Shown in pieces: positions 49,615 to 61,919 of a stretch of DNA of 64,000 nt; the first letter of the stretch is position 1; the number at the start of each line of letters is the position of its first letter. Made by a program: the position numbers and the translations under genes. Source of the DNA: Mauremys mutica (Eukaryota; Chordata; Testudines; Geoemydidae); assembly GCF_020497125.1 (NCBI RefSeq), contig NC_059072.1, forward strand, positions 68,579,697-68,643,696, written 5' to 3'. The notes beneath the pieces are model-generated. The model was not told the DNA's origin and made no database searches. It saw only the letters and a list, made by a program, of their open reading frames with translations.

Positions 49615-52600
49615 TTAATACTAGTAACCTGCTTTTTTTAAATCTAACACAATAAATGGCCTGTAAGTTTAATCAGTAATGCTGTTACTATAAATATCTG
49701 TCAAAATCTTTTAGCACTTTTTATTGTGCTTTCTTCATCTTCTAATATTCAAGCCACTTGCCTCAATATTCAGATGATAACATAGTTTCCAAACCATTTA
49801 AGCCTTACAATTTTCTTTAGAGACTGAGTCTATTATTTGACAAAACATTAGAATTACTGTTTACTTCTTGTTTTGCAAGATCTTACCTGCTTGTGTGGTA
49901 ATTGTTTCAGCTTGTTCCTTTAATATGATTTATCTTTGGTTTCTTTTGGGTATTTGAACTATTACAATAATATTCTTTTGCTGAACAGGCCCTGCTGAAA
50001 CAAAAACTTACATACTACCAGTAATGATTGATTATGTTTAGTTTTTAGTAACACAGATATATCATATTTCATTATTGTAATCCTTCAGTCCTGCAAGGAG
50101 TTGCTCCATCTTAAAAAGTTATAATGGGAAGATGTTGAGGACAGACTAATTTCAGAAGAGAGTTAGAGGGAAAGCTCTGCAAAAAAAAATCAGTGTCAGT
50201 TTTCTGCTTTTGTTTGGTATTTCATTTGTATGGCATATGGGCAAGGTCTTTGGCCGTCTCGAGTCTTCTTTGCACAGTTCCCATGGTGAAAAATCAGGAT
50301 TAAAACCATCTAAACTGACTAGGGGTGGATTTCCACTGTGTAGAGGAAACCTCATGGGTATAAGGCTGGCCCAAAGGCTTCTGTGTAACTCTCTCCTGCC
50401 ACTGGGGGTGTGTCTGAGAGTTGTGGGCGTGGTTAAGGTATCCCTATACCCTCAACAATCCCAACGTATTGGGACATGTTTTTTAGGTGATAAACTATTT
50501 AACATTGTGTCAGGGACCAGCCTGGTGGCAGCAGGATAGTCACAGGAATGAGTCTGTGTGAGAAAGTAGCTTATCACCACTTTAGCACCTCCCCTTCTGA
50601 CCTGTGCTGAGTGCAGTTTAGATCTGGCCTGCCATATTTTGGCTGTCATCTGTCCCTTGTTTTCTGTGATTTGTTTCTATTTTTCTATTACTTGTTTCTC
50701 TTTGCTTTCTGATTTGAATCTTTTTTCTTACAGTATAAGGGCCAGATTGTGGCTTACATACCCACAGCGGAGAATAATGAATACCTTATCCCCCCGTGAG
50801 CGACCAAGACATTGGGTGTGGGTATGCAGGAGTAAGCAGATACTGGGGCCTGTTTGATCTCTCCACAGAGCAGGTGGGTGGGGAGAGGACAGGGCCTTGG
50901 CCTGTATCTCACTACTCCTTAGCCAGTGCAGTTCAGCTGGAAGTTAAGGGTTGTAATTACTGTTGGTATAAGCCAGCGTTCTTCCTCTCTCCCCTCACCA
51001 GAGTCAGGGGCAAGCAGGAAGGAAATGGTCACTCTGAGGTATATTTCTGAGGTGCAGTGCCTCCCAGGACTGCTTCTGGAGTCGTACTGCTTATATACCA
51101 GCCCTTGCTCAGAGCTGTAATCAAAGCCTCAATCTAAAGCAATGAAAAAAAATGTAAAATAGTATTGTATCAGGTTATATTGTACTTACCTTTGTAGTCA
51201 CTTTCCTTTTCCTTTTTGCTTTTCTTCACCTAATAAAATGGTTAATCAAAAATAATAAATACTGAACTGGAAATGGAAAGGTCTGTCCAAACCAATCAAC
51301 CTGCATATTTTGAGGCAAAAGCCAGAGGAAGAGGATGAAAGCATTTGCCTCTTTCCAATCTTTCTGAATATAAAATTCAAGCCAAATTTGATGTCGTGTC
51401 ATAGACTGTTAAACAAAATTATTTGGCTCTGTTGAGTAAATTCTCAAACTGTTTCACTGTCTTATTGTATTACATACAAACCCTGTAAACAAATAACAGA
51501 AGAATTCATGGATACTGTATTGTCTAGCACCACTTAAAATGTGCATGTATATTTGTTGTTTATTTACCTACTCTGACTTTTTTGTATACCTGTTTTAGTC
51601 TTTTAATTTACAATGCAACCTGATTAGCTTTGGATGCTGTTGGATATTTAACTGTTTCAAAAGACTCTATATTTTTAGACAAAATAGAAGCACAATATAT
51701 TGGTGAAGTCTCTATAATGTTGTCTTTTTCCAATCGTTATTTTCATGACATTGTTAAGACTAGGCACTGCAGTTAACTGAGTCAGTGTTCTCATTTAGCT
51801 TTTCTAGCCTGTGATTAAATGGGAGTTGCTGCTTGTTGTAATATGAGTTGGCTGACAAAAGCTAAATCTGTCACAGGTGCTACAATTTGTACATCAGGAA
51901 ATTTGCTTTCCAAACACTAATTATTCCCATAGTATCGTACTTCACACAAAGCACAGATAACACAGTCAGCAAAATTTCCTCAGTTTTATCATTGTGCTGT
52001 AAATTAGGGTTTGTCTCCTACCATTGTATAAAATGTAGATGATGGAACTTCTAAAGCAGGAAACCCTTTGATTTTATAAGGTTTTTCTTGCTTTATTCTC
52101 CCAATCCAAGTGCAGAAGTCTTAGATTGTTCCAATAATAATTTCTGAATTTCAAATCTATGATTGTATATGTATTCTGTAGGGAGATAGTAAGGCATGAA
52201 TCTGATAGGGTAGCCTAGAGCTTAACAGATAAAAATGAAAACATTTTGTGCCAGGAAGGTCCAAAACTAACCCAGAGATGTATTTAAAAATTAATATGGG
52301 GAATTGCCTTTATTTGGTAAGAGCCTATAGGGTATACCTCTGACCTCAAGTACACATCATTTTTATATTTGGCAGCCTCTCCTATGCAGAGGCTTGGGAC
52401 TGAAGAGCTGTTATGGGCTAGTTCTCATTCCTTTGGGAGGATGGCTCTTCCTACTTTTTAGCCTTTTCGTTACTGAAGGGGAAACGTGGATAATGAGTCA
52501 CTGCAACTGTGGCTGAAAAAACAGAAAACTTCAGTTTACTGCCGTATCAGGTATTCTCAGATCACGTGCTCACAAAGACATATTCTTCCACTATAAGCAC

Positions 52601-53266
52601 CCCTTTTATGTGATATGCACATTTTCTTTTGCTTCCCATGGTGTAAAAGCTTTTTAGGATAGCATGCTAGAGCCTGTGTTGACAATATTATCTATTTCTG
52701 CATTTAATCAGAAGGGAAAACACCTGTCCATGAGACCCCACTAGATATGAGGAAATGGCTCCGATGGGCTATTTCTTGGTTAAATATTTTATAAAAGATC
52801 TAGCTTTCATCAGAGTGTGTGGGTCCTTGACATTAGCCACAGAATGGCCTGCTAAAATAAACAGTAGAGCTTTATTTTAGAAATTTGCCTCTTTCTTTGC
52901 CATGAAATGTCTGGAAACAGATACTGAGACTATACACATTTTTAAAAAGTAAATAGGAAATACTAATCTTGATGAATTACTTAGAAAAGGTAAAACTCTG
53001 AATTCTGTATGGGAAAATAATTGAGGATTTGTTTGTTAGTTTGTTTTTCCATTTGAATTTATTTAATCTTCTATTTTAATATATTGTAAGCTGTCTCAAG
53101 AAAATGTTTATTGAGTCTTTGAGAATGAGCATATTGTATATTGCTAGATTTCCAACAAACAAAAACATTTATGTAATTTAACTTATACTAGCAGTGATTC
53201 ACAGCTGTAATTATTTGGCCTGTGTACAGTAACTTCTGGTTTGTATTTTTGTTTTATTTTTTGTAG

Positions 53267-53332
53267 GACTATTTGACAATTCACAAGTATGGCAATGCAG
53301 CCAGAAATGATCTCTGGAATACCCTGTCAGAG
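53267..53332 (+). CDS. TRHDE: TRHDE internal exon (DYLTIHKYGNA block)
   Basis: A 66-bp, 22-codon exon, phase 0 at both ends, with acceptor ttttttgtag and donor gtaaag. The peptide begins DYLTIHKYGNAARNDLW and ends TLSE. It belongs to the helical part of the M1 catalytic region just after the GAALIRML block, where family members show a Y-x-x-x-(6-10)-L-W pattern. It joins in frame to the exons on both sides. No stop or frameshift. Confidence 0.93.
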
Positions 53333-53602
53333 GTAAAGTGCAATATAGCCTAATACACTGAGAGAAAAGCAGGAAGCCATAGTGGTGTGTTTTATGCCAG
53401 GGTTGGAAGAGAATAGTGCATATTGAAATGCCTAAACCCAAGAGCACATTTAAAAACTAATGCTAAGAAGTACCATTTGGGTTCACAGAAAGCGGACACC
53501 TGAAAAAAAATGATTTCAGTTGTTGTTATATCACTGACACCAAATAAAGGGAAGGCCTGCTCTCATTGACTTCAGTGGGAGCAGGATAAGGTCTGTAAGT
53601 TA

Positions 53603-54401
53603 GGGGTATGGCTACACTTACGGTTTGCAGCGCTGGTCATCCAGCTGTGTAGGAGCAGCGCTGGAGTGTGGCCACACTCACAGCTACCAGCGCTGGTGTG
53701 TGGCCACATTTGCAGCATTAGCAGCGCTGCTGGGAGTGATGCATTATGGGCAGCTATCCCAGCATTCAAGTGGCTGCAACGTGCTTTTCAAAAGAGGGGG
53801 GTGGAGTGGGGTCTAGTGTGACAGGGAGCGGCGGGAGAGAGAGGGGGGATTTTTGGAGCCAACACTGTGTGTTTAGCTTCCTGACTTGAAAAATCAGAAC
53901 ATGTTTCCAACCCCTTAGTCTTAACTCTTAATTGCAAACAGCCTGCCTCCAACACGACTCCCCGCTGTTTCATTCGCTCCCTGCCTGCAATCTCATTTGA
54001 TTGTTTACAGCCAGGTACAGATGATCACAGCAAACAGGAGCTCTGTTTGTTTTTTAGATAAGCGGCAACGGCAACGGAGCTCCGGAGCTCGGATCGGAGC
54101 TCGTTCACAACAAAACAAAGAGAGGCTGCATAACAAAACAAAGAGAGTAATTTATAAAAGCATTCTGGGATATACCTTATACCCTGGAGGCCAATCACAG
54201 CGCTGGTGTGTGGCCACACTTGATGACCAGCGCTGCAGCACCAGCGCTGGAATCCTTATTCCCCATGCTGAGTGAGGTGTACGGCCAGCGCTGCAGCCAG
54301 GGAGTTGCAGCACTGGAAGTGCCCTGCAGGTGTGGCCACTTACTAATTGCAGCGCTGGTGGAGGCTTTCCAGCACTGCAAATCGCCAGTGTAGCCATACC
54401 C
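53603..54401. mobile_element. Large MITE with subterminal AGCGCTGG arrays
   Basis: Inverted ends GGGTATGGCTACACT (53604) and AGTGTAGCCATACCC (to 54401). It is flanked by TAG on both sides (53601-53603 and 54402-54404), or by TA if one more G belongs to the left end. Near both ends the palindromic word AGCGCT recurs, mostly as CAGCGCTGG with adjoining GTGTGGCCAC. Copies are near 53629, 53657, 53689 and 53723 on the left, and near 54200, 54230, 54244, 54286 and 54351 on the right. The centre is ordinary sequence with a GGAGCTC-rich patch near 54076-54105. No transposase frame. Confidence 0.8.
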
Positions 54402-55141
54402 TAGGAAAGAGCAGGAAAATGCTGTGTTTTGGCATTTATATTGAATAGGCTTTTGATATGTAAATATTCATGATTTGTCTGAAGGACAGACCTTGTAAAG
54501 GCTTAAAGCTGGCCATTGTATTTTCTACTGTCAGCTGTTATTATTTGATGTCCTTAGAGCAGCTGCAGGTGGTTACAAGGATACTGAAAGCCACCCTTGC
54601 TTCTTCTGTACAGTTTCTTACTTTTTTCCTTTCCTTTCCTTATATTAAAGCCTTTGGGGCAAATTCTCAGTGATTTGCACTCAAAAGTGCATTCCAGTCA
54701 AAGAACAGCAGAACTCACAGCAAACGTACAGGCACAGGATTGTGACTGCATTCTTGGCCATAAGCAACTACTGTCACATTGGATATGTCAAACCTGTTAA
54801 TGGTGGGATTTAAAATTCCATGTTCCCCTACCTATCAGCATATCTGTTGTCATCCTTTACATTCTCGAGATGTCTCACATGCACACTGAGTTCCAAGGGG
54901 TTCTTCCTGGGATTTGTTTGGATTCACTAGAGGTCACTTTCTGAAATCAGACCTTTTTAAAGTGTCTCAAGATGGGCACCCAAAATCAATAATCCCAAGA
55001 GAAAATCTTCATCAGTATATCCAACTCCTTTTTTAGCCTTTTCTGATCATGGAAATCATTTGCATATGGCCATCCATAGTCTTTGTGAATACTGGAAATG
55101 TGGAGAAGCAGGTCTGAAACTCCACTCCTTTTAGGTATGGA

Positions 55142-55242
55142 TGGGATTTTCAGAAGTGCCTGAATGACTTAGGGGTACAAATCCCAATGAAAATCATTGG
55201 AACTTGTGCTTCTAAGTCACTTAGGTGCTTTTGAATATCCCA
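55142..55242. repeat. Short palindromic amniote-type repeat
   Basis: Left part gggattttcagaagtgcctg is mirrored by the right part (cttaggtgcttttgaatatcc) on the other strand, with caatgaaaatcattgg at the centre. An imperfect 100-bp palindrome, like the diverged copies at 10443 and 45149. Confidence 0.6.
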
Positions 55243-55557
55243 CCCTGTCACTGTGTTTGCATTTTCTAGCTTGCCACATGAGTATTTATCGTTTTCAGTT
55301 CTTAAAGCTGTTTTATTTTGATATGCATGATCAAATGTCTAACTCTTATCTAGAAAGAAGGCTTCTCCTCGATTAATTTTTTTTTACCATTTACATCCTG
55401 TATTTATGCATGGAAAGTGCCTGTGCGTATAGATGCTTAATTCCTATTTAAACAGCTAGAAAATTAATGGTCCTCTAGTTTAAAAAGTAAATGGTATTAT
55501 GTGTTAGATACTAGTATTGCATCAATATACTAAACCAAAACTTTTTTTTTTTGGAAG

Positions 55558-55745
55558 GCTCTAAAAAAGGTTGGAAAATTTGTAAATATCCAAGAGGTAA
55601 TGGATCAATGGACGCTACAGATGGGTTACCCCGTTATCACCATCATGAGAAATGAAACTGCAGACAATATCATAGTAATCTCCCAAGAGCACTTTATTTA
55701 TGACATTGATGCTAAAACCACAGATCCTGACCTTGGAAACAACAG
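55558..55745 (+). CDS. TRHDE: TRHDE internal exon (VMDQWTLQMGYP block)
   Basis: A 188-bp exon, phase 0 at its start and phase 2 at its end (the last codon begins AG), with acceptor ttttttggaag and donor gtacat. The peptide opens ALKKVGKFVNIQEVMDQWTL, continues QMGYPVITI, and ends DLGNN. The MD-x-W-x-x-Q-x-GYP-V block closes the catalytic domain of M1 aminopeptidases and leads into the next beta domain. It contains a likely N-glycosylation site (Asn-Glu-Thr, in RNETADN), which fits an extracellular domain. The open frame past 55745 reads intron. The next exon should begin with one base completing the split codon; it was not found before 64000. Confidence 0.92.
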
Positions 55746-56382
55746 GTACATGTATTTCTCAATAAATATTCCTACTAAAAGTTGTAGTTATTTAGCTGCT
55801 TCATGCCAGTATTTTAAAGCAGAAGTCCCTGCCAAAGTCACTTAGCTTTGCCTAGAATCAATCGCATAATATGGCCCTAACATTTTAATTTTATTAAAGA
55901 TTATTCTTTTAAAAAGGATTAGAATTATATTAGCATAATAAATAACAAAAGCTTTTTATATGCACATTTGCATCTTTAGTGCTCTCTCCGGCTTTTTGCA
56001 ATCTAGGGTACACATCTATTCCATGGCCTCTTCTTTTGGTTTTGTGGCACTCAACGAAATGCACCAGCATGTGCCTAGATCCCTTCTGATGTTGCATACT
56101 TGAGAGTGGCTTTCAAATATCAGCAGGAGTATTCTCTTATTTTGACTGAAAATGTTAATCAGCAGTCTTACAACAGCTTACATCAGCTTGTACTGATGCT
56201 CCCGATAGTCTGGTCATGTGTTAAGGAAAAACTAGACAACTAAAGATGAACATCTCAGATGGTAGCCCCTGAAAAAGGAGAAGCCTTTGGAAGTGCTTAA
56301 AACACAGATACTGTCTATTTTTAAAAAAATACAGAGCTCACTATCGGCATACTAGGTAAGGGGAAGGCATAGTTGACTCTAA

Positions 56383-56664
56383 GGGCTTGTGTAGATAAAC
56401 AGTTAGTGCACAGCAAACTGGGGAGTAAATCTATTGTGCACTAGCCTGCCACACCCTAACTGTCTGTGTGAACCCTGCTGCTATTCACTAAAAGTTCCCT
56501 AGTGTGTTTTGATCTGTTCCTCTATTAAATGGGAGTAGGTCATTGTGCACCAGGGAATATTCAGTATGCAATAGCAGGGTCCACATGGAAGTGTGTGGCA
56601 CACTAACATACTGTATGTTTACACTCCAGCTTGCCATGCACTAGTGGGTTGTCTAGACAAGCCC
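56383..56664. mobile_element. TIR element, GGGCTTGTCTAGA ends
   Basis: Ends GGGCTTGTGTAGA (56383) and TCTAGACAAGCCC (to 56664) are inverted repeats at 12 of 13 positions. Words such as tagtgcac, inverted as gtgcacta, extend the pairing inward, and 'ctgctattcactaaaagttc' lies in the middle. About 282 bp, non-coding. No clean target duplication, so the superfamily is open. Confidence 0.7.
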
Positions 56665-57522
56665 AAAGTAACTTTTATGCCTCCCCTAATCTTGGATGCA
56701 AACTAGACCTCAGGGCAAGTTAGAGCAGCCACATAGCTGCTGTAACTTACGATAGCTAGAACAGTCCCTTAGGGATTAGTCTTTCAGCTGGGATTGGTAG
56801 AGCACTTAGCTCTCTGGCCCCACCCCCTGTGGCTTGCATCATACACACTTCCCAGAATGTCTCCTCCCTGTTCCAAGCTAGTTCCAAGACACTCCTTGCA
56901 CTGTTAGTGCCAAAGGAGGCTGAAGTTAAGCAGACTATGCTGGCTTTATACCAGCCCAGGATTTCCAGACATTTCCTAGTTAAGGCATCTTTAAGGTTGC
57001 TTTTCTGGGGCCAGGACCAAGTTGAAAGCAAACTCAAAACTATCTGCTAGGGTTGATGTCTACAGGACTGCCATTTAGACTAAAAGCTGCCGTCTTCACC
57101 TCTCTGATTGAATGCACAAAGGTCACTCTCTGAATCTTGACTTGTCACAGGAAGGACAATAGAAGTCATCAAAAGGTAAAACTAGGTTCAGATGTTCACT
57201 TGACATGTTTGGGTTTCATGGAACAATTTTCCTGTAAGAAAGTTTGTATTGTTAAAAAAAACACTATACTGTAAATTTATTCTCCATTGTTTCATGTGCC
57301 ATGGATGTTGTGGAACTCATACCTAAATATGGTACATGTCAATTGTTGTTTCACTGGCTATAGTGTTAGCTCCCCAGCGGGAGCTAAATTTAAGCGTATG
57401 CTTAATACTTTGTTGACACAAACCCTATATTTGTTCAAGAACAAGAAAGATGAAAAAGTATATTATGTGGCTGGAAAGTGTCTGTGCCTCACAGTTCAGT
57501 ATTACTCTTCCAAGAACAATTT

Positions 57523-57780
57523 GGGCTGGTGTACATTAACTCTGTAAGTCAATCTAAGTTACGCTATGTCAGTTACGTAAATTAGGTTGACTTACAGTGG
57601 TGTTTACACCACACTCTCCCATCAACATAGCTACCACCTCTCGGGGAGGTGGAGTGCAGATGTTGATGGGAGAGCACTACTCCCATCAACATAGCATGTC
57701 TTCACCAGACCCACTAAATCGACGCCACTGCATTGATTGCTGCAGTGTCAATTTAGCCGGTAGTGTAGACCTGGCCTTTA
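57523..57780. mobile_element. Hairpin-rich MITE
   Basis: Right end GTAGTGTAGACCTGGCC resembles the ends of the MITEs at 9957 and 19181; the left end (gggctggtgtacattaac) is more diverged. Two hairpins are strong. 57545-57596 pairs gtaagtcaatctaa with ttaggttgacttac. A perfect 15-bp arm CTCTCCCATCAACAT (57614-57628) pairs with 57660-57674, enclosing a smaller CCACCTC/GAGGTGG stem. A third direct copy of CTCCCATCAACATAGC follows at about 57681. Confidence 0.72.
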
Positions 57781-59127
57781 CCTATATATCATATTTATTT
57801 GTGTAGTGGTTTTTGTGTCATGGAACGCTATATATATAATTATGTATGTATTTATACATGTATACATATGTGTGTGTATATACATCCGCAGATAATGTGA
57901 GTGAATTTTATTACTCAGGAAAACAATGTCTAATAGTGTTTAGATAACCTAAAACAAGTATAGTACTGTAAGCATTGTGCAAACTTTCCCATTCATGTTT
58001 GTCAATGCATCTCAGTCTTAATTTGCAGTAACTCTGCTACTCCAGTCTATGAGCAAAGGCTACCAGCCATGCAGTGATTTTGTGTGGATGTGGATATCTG
58101 AGGGTTAAAATTAGACCATTAATACACTTACTTTCATTTGTGACATAAATTCAGATTTGAACTCAAATTGCTGAAGGTGAAAGGCTAGTGCACTAACCCT
58201 CTTTACACCTCCTTGCCTCTCCCCTGAGAGAATAGGCTTTGTGGTGAGTAAGTACTTGATGTTTGGATCCTGTTTTTTTATTACTTCTTTGCCCCTCCTT
58301 CCCCCACCCCCGGCTGCAGGATAAGTGTGGGGTGGGCTCAGCACACTCTCCCTCCCTCAAGAATTTTCAGCAGCTGCTTATGAAGATAAAGAATAGCCAC
58401 ACTTCCCCAAAGCTCTGGGAGGTTAAGATCTCTAGTTGGGGCCCAGCTCCAGGTCCATTGACTCTCCTTTGCTTTAAAAAGACTTATTTTAGAATAGGTC
58501 TGGCCAGATGTATTTTGATAAATAAAAGAGAGAGCTGAAATATTTAAGAACCACAGTTTTGTAAAAATGTCTTTTCTGCTCTCTATGCCAAAGCACTTGT
58601 GTCATAATTAACTATTTAAGATGCAGTATAAAACACCACACTTAATTTTTTTCTCTAAAAACATATGCAGGACAATACAAAGCAACAAGCCGCGTTTCCA
58701 GGGGACTCAATGCCAGAGTGAATACTCTTGATACCCCTGGAAGTGGTTTTCTTTGAGTGCTGCCTAATCAATACAGATGAGCATTTTTAAATTTTCGTTG
58801 TCGATAAGAAGTAGAGTGTATATATTTGTTTTTCCTAGTCTAACACAAGACTCCACATACATACTATAATTAGAAGAGGGGAAAAGCTGTATTTTAGGGG
58901 CCAGATATTCAACATGTGACTTCTTTGTGTGCATACAATTTGATTTATGCAATTTTAAACACTATCACTGTGCATAAACACTATAGAATTCATATAATCC
59001 TGTTTCTATGCACAAATGAACATTGATTTTACTGGACACCTAGCCCTGGAAGATATTTTATGTGGGAAATATTGAGAGAAAATAAGAAATTACAGACTCC
59101 TGGTGCGGGGGAATGCCACAGTATACA

Positions 59128-59194
59128 AGGCCCCAGTCAAAGTCCATTGAAGTCAATGGAAGTCTATTGATTTCAATGGGGTTTGGTCAGACCC
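59128..59194. repeat. Short palindromic repeat (CCATTGAAGTCAATG type)
   Basis: Left part aaagtccattgaagtcaatg is mirrored by right part tgatttcaatggggtttggt on the opposite strand. Same family plan as 41207-41273. Confidence 0.6.
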
Positions 59195-61919
59195 ATAATG
59201 ATATGACAGATAATGTTCTAATTTGAAGCTATCCCAGGAAAAGTCCATAACTCTTACTTTACGGTGCACAGGGCAGATTCTGCCCTTGAATGAGTACATA
59301 AAACTTCCGTTGACTCAGAGTCATGTCTGCATATCTGAGGACAGAACATGTCCTGGCATTACAGGACTGCACAAAATGAAGAGATACTCCATATGACAGG
59401 GTTCAGTGGGTTTTCCTCATGACAGAGAGAACCATAATTTCCAGGCACTGAGAAGACATCTAGAATAATCAATCACTACAGGAATGATTCACAGGTTTGA
59501 CAAAAAAATATGAAATATCTGCTGTCTAGAAAATGAGCTAATCAATTCTGATGAAATCTATAAACCATTTTGGTTCTATATTGAAGGGGAGGCACAAACA
59601 TAGAGTTCTCAGATATGGAGAGATTATTTTTCTTTTGAAAATACACAGAATTCGTCTCTTTAAAAATAGAGAAATAACTTCTTTACATTTAAAAAATATA
59701 TTTGCTACTTTCTGACTGAGATGAAAGGCCAGGAACTATTCAGCCACAGTTCATGTCCCAGTGGGAGTTCCTGGTGTCACTATGCAAATGTACAGTGCTT
59801 TCTGCAGTGTGGGCACAGTTTTGATAGTTCATATTTATTGTTTCATCATACATTATGGGAAGGAGAAATACTTCTTACCTCCTCGAAAGAATATAGAAGG
59901 CCCTAAACATAGTAAAACTACCATGGTTCCACTGGCTATGGGGAAGGATGCATGTCACACAGGGGGACTCTACACTCCATATATGCTGCAAAGTTTGGCT
60001 CCACGGTACCTCTCTCTGTGGGGACTCTGGGGGAAAGTTAATGGCCTGGGCTGGTTAGGGGGGCAACCAACAGACTCAACACTGTGCAGATTCACAGGTC
60101 CAACACCACATATGCCCCATGTGAAATAGAGAGTGGCTCAGTAGCCACTCCACTTCAAACTGTATGGTTGATTGGGGGATTTTTTCCCATTGAACCTCCT
60201 CTCAACTCCCTGCACAAAACTCATTTATTCAAGCCTTGCAAGAAAGGGGTAGTGCTTGCCCCTTTAGTAATGAGAAATGAAATTATAAAAAACATTGCCA
60301 GGTGTATCCCCATTTGTTATTTATATGACACTTTGGGTGTATGTACACACAAATACAGTTTTCCTTTACTAAATTGTTTGCCTGTTGTAGACAACAACTG
60401 CCCCACTTCCAGAATAAAGGTTTAACTCACCCACTTTCCCATCTCTCTCTTTTGAGAGGAGCTCAAAAGATCGTTTTCTTTTTATGTCTTTCACCTTTAT
60501 AGCGTATGGCATATTAAGAGCAAATTATAATTGCGATTGCACATAAGTTTCTTGTCACCGAAGGGCCTGATTCTACCACTCTTGCTTACATTGATTACTA
60601 CCATGGGCATTCAGCATGAATAAGAGTGGCAGAATTGAACTCTGAAGTAGTGGGATGTTATTGTATTCTGTATGGTATGCAAGAAATGAACAACATGGGA
60701 TAAAAAATATCAAAACTACTGCATATATGTACAAATATCTAAAAAACTTTAAATGTTTCTTTATTGGGTAAACCAGGGCTCTATCCTGGCTGCTCCAGCT
60801 GAAATGGAAAACAGTGCAGGGAGCCCCTTCCCACCACTTGTACACTCATGTTCACTAGGGGACAAACATAATGTCAGTGGTTGTGCTCTTCCTGATTATG
60901 GAGGCAATCCACACACCAGCTGCTTGTCAGGAGGCAGCACTGTGTGGAGTGCATGCTACATGTCTAACTAATAGATACAAGAGCTGCTTGTAATAGTGTT
61001 CTCAAACACCCTCTCAGGCCCATGCAGGCACAATGCCTTTGGCCACTGCCACTAACTTGCCCAGTGCACACTTTGCCCAATATATCGTTTTCCCTCTAAA
61101 AGGCACAGAAGTCTCCTCAGCATTTTGTATCACTTTTATCTGTAGAAATTCTTTTTTACATGTTACATTATGGAATCAGAATATAAAATGCCCTTACAGT
61201 CTGCTAATGTGTGTTCCTGCATTGATGTCACTTTTCAGCATGATTGCTGCTGTGAGCAATGATGTCAGAAATGCCAGTTTTAATTTAACCTGTGATTTCC
61301 AAATGCATTTCACATTTTATACTTGGATTGCTTCCCACCATAGAAACTTTCAGCATACTCTGATGTGCAGTGTGGCTGCAACTGTTAATGTTGTAGTGTG
61401 CCGAATACTAAAGAGGATAAAATTGGTATATTGTGTTATGGGTTTCTACACAGTGACCGCAGTCCCACACACTTAGAGAAGTTGGGCTGACAATAAAAAG
61501 TTTCTGCTTTTTTAAATTATTATTGCTGTGGGCTATGTTGCTTTCCACATGTTTTCATGTACTAATTCTCAGGAATTATTGGGCACAACTAAGTTAATTA
61601 ACCCACATATTCCTGATTTAAAAAAAAATCATGGAGGGAGAGGTTGGTGTGCTTGTGTGCACAGAGATATGTTATAATTTAAAATGGGGTAAGTATGGAG
61701 TCAGGTGGGCAGTGTTCGTGGGGTGGAGCAGAACAATGAGGGAGGAGGAATTGGGAAGGATGGGTAGCTGTTTTGGGGAGTGGGAATAGGTCTTGGAAGC
61801 TGGTGTAGAGCATTATAGATGTGGGAGCTAGATAGTGGGACTCAGTCAGGAGATGAATGGTATGGCTGGCACTGCTGCAGTGGTTGTTGTCTGAATAGAG
61901 GTGCATGCTGCTCTCTGTA

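Larger units (their letters stand above)
37613..53266 (+). other. TRHDE: TRHDE intron, about 15.7 kb
   Basis: Phase-0 intron ending in ttttttgtag. It contains a doubtful CR1-like fragment (40140-40930), a short palindrome (41207-41273), a C/T-rich tract (41540-41915), a pogo-like MITE (46455-46798) and a minus-strand CR1 (48432-49614). Elsewhere (37613-40139, 41916-46454 and 49615-53266) I see no gene, only AT-rich sequence and weak short-repeat traces, for example near 43965-44055, 45149-45264 and 48090-48190. Confidence 0.85.
53333..55557 (+). other. TRHDE: TRHDE intron, about 2.2 kb
   Basis: Phase-0 intron ending in a T-run then ggaag. About a third of it is the MITE at 53603-54401, and a short palindromic repeat lies at 55142-55242. 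The remainder shows nothing recognisable. Confidence 0.85.

Noticed and set aside
59761..60425. Open frames of 113-122 codons near 60 kb
   Set aside because: No recognisable motif, splice sites or support; similar lengths occur by chance elsewhere in the window.
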